Assembly (NCBI GenBank): GCA_963921795.1
Contig: OY997642.1
Coordinates: 43,093,833-43,157,832 of the forward strand
Origin: Nannobrachium achirus
Taxonomy: Eukaryota; Chordata; Actinopteri; Myctophiformes; Myctophidae
Length of the DNA: 64,000 nt
Reading direction: 5' to 3'
Shown: positions 1 to 64,000 of the stretch, one piece after another
Layout of the letters: each line of letters opens with the position of its first letter
Position numbering within the stretch: the stretch's first letter is position 1
Made by a program: the position numbers and the translations under genes
The notes under the pieces: model-generated
Seen by the model: the letters and a program-made list of their open reading frames with translations, nothing else
Database searches by the model: none
What the model was told of the DNA's origin: nothing

Positions 1-1
1 T

Positions 2-58427
<58,426 letters not shown>

Positions 58428-59890
58428 GTAATACCATTTTAATAGAACAGAGCACAATCCCTCTGAGTGTTCACTCAGAGGGCCTTCTGTTAGGTACAGC
58501 ACATTTATGATTGTTAGCTTACAACCAAGCCAAAGTATAAAATAAGGTTAGAGCCGTTAAACTGATCTCGATACTGCTTTATAACTAATTTAGCTGGGGA
58601 CCCCCTTGAACCCCTTCAAGGACCACTGGGGGTCCCCAGACCCCACTTTGAGAACCAGTGGAATAGAGACTATTCCACTGCCTCCCGGAGAGATTCTCTA
58701 TTCATTAGAGAATACTCTCATTGTGACGTACTAAAAGATTTAAAGAAGCCTAATATAAATGGTGTGCAGTTTATGAATTGTAAATTGTGAGAACTTCACA
58801 GAGCAGTAAAATGAGATTATGCTATGGTTCATACATTACAAAGATATTGTCATAGACTAATTATGGTTGTAACAATTCTTCAATGAACACTCACTTCACT
58901 AGGCAATGTCACTGTAACATTACATAGTGAAGGAAGTGAGTGTAAGGTGGCAGAGGACAGCGTCTCCTGCATCTTTAGCCTGTAAAGTATTTCTGCCTTT
59001 CTCTTGATGCAGGCTGTGCGGTGGACAGATTTATAAGTCCTTTGACTCTCCTGTCTATATCTGTATGCCCACTCATTACTGTGAAGCCAGTCTGTGTTAT
59101 GCAACCTCTATGAAGTATGAACTCTTCTCTGTCTCGATCTCTCTCTCTCTCGTGCTGTCTCTCTATCCTCAGACAAACTCTCTTAGTGCACAGCAGACAT
59201 ACTCAGTCTCAACTTTCTCATCTGTAATTGGAAACTATCTCATTAGTTCAAGACTCTCGTTTGTCTCCCTCCCACAAAGCACGTCTCTTCCTCTCTCTCA
59301 TTTCTTCCTCCTCTGTCTCTTCTTTTCTCTCCGCCTTCTCTTGCTATTAAATCTCCTTTTTTCTGGAAATTAGCGATGCACTTAAAAATGACGCTCAACA
59401 TTGTCAGGTCTGTTGCTTTGTTACAAGAATAGCCCAGACAGAATGAAACAGTGGCACAGGGGCTGCTTGAGATGGTAAACAACATTCTCCATGCAACGCC
59501 CGAACGGGGAACATTTAACGCTGTGTTCGGGCGACTAAGGCAAATGAGGGATTTGAAAGGAGTAATCCGACAGTGTTTGGCCAAGGATGTAATGACCTGG
59601 AAAATGTGAAGCCTCGCAGCTGACTTTATTTCCATAATCAATTATTTTCAAGAGGGGGGAGAGCTTAAGGAACCAGGGGCTGTGTTTTGTTTTTGTCCGG
59701 GCGGCGGCCTTGCAAGATGAATTTGAGGCGGTTTTGCTCAAAGTGTAGCACGCGCGGGGCACCACTTATGCCCTAACAACGGTACTCGTTAAAATGAGGC
59801 GGAGGCCCCCCGAAGAGAGAGGAGGATCCCTCCTCCCTGCAGTAGTCTCTCAAGACGAGTGGTGGAAGAAATACTCAGATGTCTTTATTA
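58428..59890 (+). other. Intron after e15, first part
   Basis: A short hAT-like end (CCCCACTTTGAGAACCAGTGG) lies near 58648-58670. Otherwise the sequence is unique-looking, with a pyrimidine-rich zone at 59120-59350. No tenascin exon is present. Confidence 0.6.
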
Positions 59891-59892
59891 CA

Positions 59893-60315
59893 GGGATGTC
59901 AAACTCAAATGAACAGGGGGCCAAAATTCAAAAGATTGTAAAGTCGAGGGCCGGACTGGTTCAATGTTTATTTAAACGCGGGCTTGCGGTCACAGGCCCT
60001 CCATACGCGTCAATGCACTGTGTGTGCACGCAATGCACGTGTGTGCACGCAATGCACGTGTTTGTAACAGGGTGACTCATTGCCTCAGCCTGATGGCATC
60101 AAAAGTCTAATATCTCCCCCATTCCATATCCCTTTGGTCTGATGGGTAAGATGTTGGACTTTTATGCGGGAGACTTGGTTCGAATCCAAGGCATTGCATG
60201 TGCAATATACCAGTGTCCAGTGGGCCAGTTCTAATAGTATTTAAATATCATCCCGCGGGCCGAAGCTAATTCAATCACAGGCCTGATTTGGCCCCCGGGC
60301 CTTGAGTTTGACATA
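59893..60315. mobile_element. hAT-like MITE (GTCAAACTCAA ends) with tRNA-like insert
   Basis: GGGATGTCAAACTCAAATGA at the left and GGCCTTGAGTTTGACATATG at the right are inverted, and GGGGGCC/GGCCCCC blocks lie inside. At 60128-60198 a tRNA-like segment has an intact B box (GGTTCGAATCC) and an A-box-like TCTGATGGGTAAGATG, but the anticodon and acceptor stems do not form convincingly. Confidence 0.6.
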
Positions 60316-61004
60316 TGTGCTTTATTAGTAAAAGTTGCAATATAAAAATACAGTAGAAAAGTATATTTATAGTACCAAAGTTTTGACAAAACTTTTTCTA
60401 CAAGCTCACAACTCATCGCATCGCAACTTTTACCGGGCGCAATTACTTTCTCTGTTGCGTTCAAAGACTGTGAAAGAGATGGGAGTCTGGCTTGAGAAAT
60501 TAAGCACAGTTAAGCACAGAGCAACAAGATGAAGTCTTCTTACACGGTCAAATCAGATTTCTCAATGTGTGCGTCTCCTTTATTGTCTCTCAGTTCTAGT
60601 TCAGACTGGATGAGAGAGGATACTTCCAAAGAGAGCAGGAGAGGGAGAAAGATAAAGAATGTGAGATTCAAATCAAGGCTTACATTTTTAGTGAGCCCAG
60701 TCAGGGAAGCTTAGGCACAGATTAAAAGTAAGAACAGAGACGTGTCAAAATGAAAGACGCCAACAGAAGGGTCAGAGGCTATGTTTTCAGTGGAGAGGGA
60801 AAGATGGAGAACAGAGTACAGGAGAGTGATGGGAAAAGGTGAGATTTTTTAGCTGTGGATCATTTCAGAACAGCGAAGCTTGTTAGGTTGAAGTTAGCAA
60901 GTGGGGGAAAGTTTTCAAGTTAGCAAATGAAGGGGCTTGTGAACACACGTGCTTGCACACACACACGCGTACGCACACACAGAAGCTTTTATATCGTCAC
61001 TGTC

Positions 61005-61215
61005 GGGCAGAAACCTTGTATCTCCAGGTTTCGTATTTGTACTTTTTTAAATGCTTTACCATACAAGGCTGTCGCACAAAACCGGTGAAAATGGCAGATC
61101 TACAAGCACACAACTCCTCACTGGTGCGAGGTAGATCTGCTGTTTTCACTATTCTAAAACATTTAAAAAAGATAAATACAAAACGAACGGGTTTGGACAT
61201 ACAAGGTTTTCACCC
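61005..61215 (+). mobile_element. MITE family A
   Basis: The left end is GGGCAGAAACCTTGTATCTCC and the right end GGACATACAAGGTTTTCACCC. An internal palindrome (61085-61149) is asymmetric, with part of the right arm deleted. Confidence 0.78.
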
Positions 61216-61428
61216 AACAACGACGATATGCAAAACAAGCATTGGCTTCACTGTTAACCTGCATATAGTGGTTTTATGCAGAGAAGCAGAGCAGCTTGCA
61301 CAGTAATGAGAGGACACACAGAAAGATGAGAGTCCCATGAGAGGCCCAGTATGTCTAACTTCTTGCCATGTAAGAGTTACAAAGATCAATAAGTGTGTGT
61401 GCGTGCATGCGTGCGTGCATTCGTGTGT

Positions 61429-61430
<2 letters not shown>

Positions 61431-61522
<92 letters not shown>
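61431..61522. repeat. (GT)n microsatellite, about 46 units
   Basis: Pure GT, preceded by GTGCATGCGTGCGTGC. Confidence 0.97.
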
Positions 61523-61525
<3 letters not shown>

Positions 61526-61529
61526 TTTG

Positions 61530-62229
61530 TGTGTGTGTATAACCATTTTCACACACATATTATTGCCTAGTGTAGAAATACTAGTAAGACGCCTCAGGGC
61601 GACAAGCGACCTCGCCCTAAAGGGATTTGTTCCCCCTGGCATCACAGGGATCTCTCTCAAACAGGGCATCATTAATATTGATGACATCAGGGAACTCCAT
61701 ATATGGGCATGAAAGGGATTCTGTTAGTGTGACATCATAGTGAAGCCAGAGCATGATGTCAGAGCAGCAAACCCATAGAAACCCATAAAAATGGGACAAG
61801 CTGTGACGTTTCTCATGGTAAACTTGCGACCTTCGGTCGCAATAAATGTACGTAGAGGATGTGAATTTTACAGCCACAGTATAACTATTGAGAACTTGGA
61901 GCCTCCCAGGGCAGACCATGTTGGGGATTGATGACTCTTGTGAATACCTGTCCTGGGGTGTAGTGCAGTGTGTTCTAAAAAAGGAAAAATGTCCCATTGT
62001 CCCATGGTGCTGTTGAGAACGAGGCAATCTTTAATGTTGGTTAGCCTAATATAATTTTTTTTGTCAAATTATTTTAAGTGAACAGCCACATTGCTCTACA
62101 GTAAATCAGGACACCGCCCTGAAGTATGCAGTCATTCGCTCGGATCACTCCTGCTCCTGCGTGTAATAATGCTAGAGAAGCAATCCATGATTTTTCCACT
62201 TTTGGTGTGTTGTGTGGTTGTTTAACCAC
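61530..62229 (+). other. Intron after e15, unannotated stretch
   Basis: ACTCCATATATGGGCAT near 61692 also occurs near 28436 and 28497, so part of this may be an old repeat. I see no gene. Confidence 0.5.
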
Positions 62230-63072
62230 TTAAAGGACCTACGCCATGAATTTTCACTTTTTCTATTTTAAAACCTTTTTTTGGGGTCCCACTGGCACCT
62301 TCTATCCTCACAAAGTCCTATTTCTGACCATTGTGTCTTTCTCTGGTTTTGGGAAGACAGAGATGAAAAGCTTTCCACGGGTTCTCAGAACAGTGCTGTT
62401 CTGAGAGTTGATCTGTGTTTTTTTTTTCAAAAAACTTTTTTTTTCAAAAAACTTTTTTTTTTCAAAAACACTTTTTTTCAAAAACTTTTTTTTTTCAAAA
62501 AACTTTTTTTCAAAAAACCTTTTTTCAAAAACTTTTTTTTAAAAAAAAAAAAATTTTTTTTCAAAAACTTTTTTTTCAAAAAACTTTTTTTTTTCTCAAA
62601 CATTTTTTTTCAAAACTTTTTTTTTTTTTTACTTTTTTTTATACATAAATACAATGCAGGTGGGGTTGATTGTCTAATGTAGATTAACTTTCTGTAATGT
62701 CTGGTCTAGCAACGGTCGCCCTGTGTCATTTGACAGTAGGCCTATAACATACAACATAGGCCTACAGAGCTGCAACATTATCCTATTTTTGTATTGACCC
62801 AATATTAACATTATTTGTTGTCAACGTGGGGTCCGGGGAGGAGTGAAGAGGAGGGGAGGGGGGAGGGGTGGAAAAACCCCACTAGATGCGCCCCTGAGCA
62901 AACAGAGGCCGTTTTGGTATTGCAGCTGGAGAGCCTCATTATAGTAGAGCAAGAACAAACAAAAAGAATGGTCAGAGTGTTTGTTGAGGGTTAAAACCTG
63001 TCCAAGACTCAATTTTGAGCATATATTTATACAAAAAAATATAGTTTTAAAAGCATGGTGTAGGCCCTTTAA
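62230..63072. mobile_element. TTAA-ended MITE family D
   Basis: TTAAAGGACCTACGCCATGA at the left and CATGGTGTAGGCCCTTTAA at the right are inverted repeats of about 19 bp with a few mismatches. It carries a strange T/A homopolymer repeat (62415-62640). Confidence 0.78.
62415..62640. repeat. Alternating poly-T/poly-A block repeat
   Basis: Units of CTTTTTTTT followed by CAAAAAA recur about 14 times with varying run lengths. Every unit is close to self-complementary. Confidence 0.9.
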
Positions 63073-63455
63073 GCCCTATTTATACTTAGCTGATCTAGCT
63101 GATCTAGCTCACAACAGGTATTTTTTGAGAATTGTTGAAAATTGTTTTGAAAGTTTTTCACCTATAATGAAATGCCTAAAATAGGTATGCCAAGTGTGTC
63201 ATGTGGTTTTTACATAATTGGTCCAATATTATTGGACACATTTTGCACAAGACTTGACTTATTCCTGTAGGCTCCTAGATGGATCATGGGGACGCAATCA
63301 CACCCCGCCATCGGACTCTGTTTTGGGCGGTTTTCTTCAGCTGGGCCCAATTCAATTTTTTATAAGAGCTTTTGACTAAATAATAACTACATAAGAAAGA
63401 GAGGTTGCACATTAGCAATGGGGTTTCTCTGTGGGCTGCTAGACTAGCATACATT

Positions 63456-63698
63456 AAAAGTAGGAATTGAAAATATCCCAGAAAGGTACAGTAGCACATC
63501 CAAAACTTTAAATCAATGGAACGTTTTGGCTATGAGCCTTCATCAGATGCTCTGATGAAGGCTCAGCTGAAACTCCTAAGCATTCCTTTGTTGGTGTGTG
63601 CCACTAAAAAAGTGGAAATGTGAGTATTTTGTCCTCCATTGATTTAAAGTTTTGGACGTGCTATCCCCCTTTTGGGGATCTTTTCAATTCCTACTTTT
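63456..63698. mobile_element. Fold-back element with nested palindrome
   Basis: AAAAGTAGGAATTGAAAA...AAATCAATGGA (63456-63520) is inverted at 63635-63698. The centre holds GAGCCTTCATCAGA-TGC-TCTGATGAAGGCTC (about 63535-63566), a hairpin widely seen in fish repeats. Confidence 0.8.
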
Positions 63699-64000
63699 TA
63701 TAAATAATAACTGCATTGGATCCATTGGAAGTTGGAACGCAGGTTATTCTTTTCCCATTTCCTGAAAAGTAAAGTTGGACATACAAGGTTTCCATGCGAC
63801 ACTGACAGCGACGCCATCCATAACTGGAGAGGGACATGGAGATAATGATGATTAGAATTCATAGTACTTGAGCGATGATATATATTTTTTTTCTTTTCTT
63901 TTCTAACACACCATCTCCATCGCTGATTGAATTCACTCGGCAAGTCTCCAATACATTCAATTAAACTGTTTTGCAATTAAACTAATTATTTTAATCGGGT

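Noticed and set aside
60128-60198. tRNA gene
   Set aside because: The B box and T arm are good, but anticodon and acceptor stems do not pair; it lies inside a MITE and is better read as SINE or tRNA-derived debris.
58428-64000. Further tnr exons (FN3-8 and beyond)
   Set aside because: I looked for FN3-type frames flanked by AG and GT in phase 1 and found none. The next exon probably lies beyond the window.

Overview
The window is vertebrate nuclear DNA, almost certainly from a ray-finned (teleost) fish. Small exons sit in long introns full of transposons typical of fish: a BEL/Pao LTR retrotransposon, hAT and Tc1 relics, Rex/L2-type LINE remnants, tRNA-derived SINEs, many MITEs, and very long (CA)n, (CT)n and (TA)n microsatellites. 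There is no prokaryotic-style gene organisation.

One host gene is visible: the central part of tenascin-R (tnr), on the + strand and open at both ends. I placed 15 exons by matching reading frame, splice signals and the tenascin-R domain order. e1 (2-302) carries the last EGF-like repeats. e2+e3, e4+e5 and e6+e7 encode FN3-1, FN3-2 and FN3-3. e8+e9+e10 encode FN3-4, e11+e12 FN3-5, e13 alone FN3-6, and e14+e15 FN3-7. Every junction keeps frame, and every domain boundary is in phase 1. About 2.17 kb of coding sequence (roughly 724 residues) is spread over 58 kb. The upstream signal and heptad-repeat exons, FN3-8, FN3-9 and the fibrinogen-like domain must lie outside the window. One intron (e10-e11) uses a GC donor.

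Layout. 303-21979 is a 21.7-kb intron holding a LINE 3' end, hAT and Tc1 fossils, TTAA-ended and hAT MITEs, SINEs, and a full-length antisense BEL/Pao element (13301-21441). The BEL element has an intact 2,077-codon gag-pol frame, LTRs that look identical, a 5-bp target duplication, and a 507-bp hAT element inserted in its 5' LTR. 21980-31228 holds FN3-1 and FN3-2; long (CT)n, (GT)n and (CA)n tracts abut the exons, and a 700-bp hAT MITE ends 58 bp before e4. 31229-38211 holds TTAA-ended MITEs, a LINE relic and a solo LTR nested in a MITE. 38212-50039 is exon-dense (FN3-3 to FN3-6), with MITEs pressed against exons. 50040-64000 holds FN3-7 and repeat-rich introns.

The most striking unexplained signal is a short palindrome (arm core GATCTACAAGCTCACAACG) found about 20 times as hairpins or half-hairpins. 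It lies inside several otherwise unrelated MITE families. I found no second host gene, no RNA gene I would defend, and no CRISPR array.
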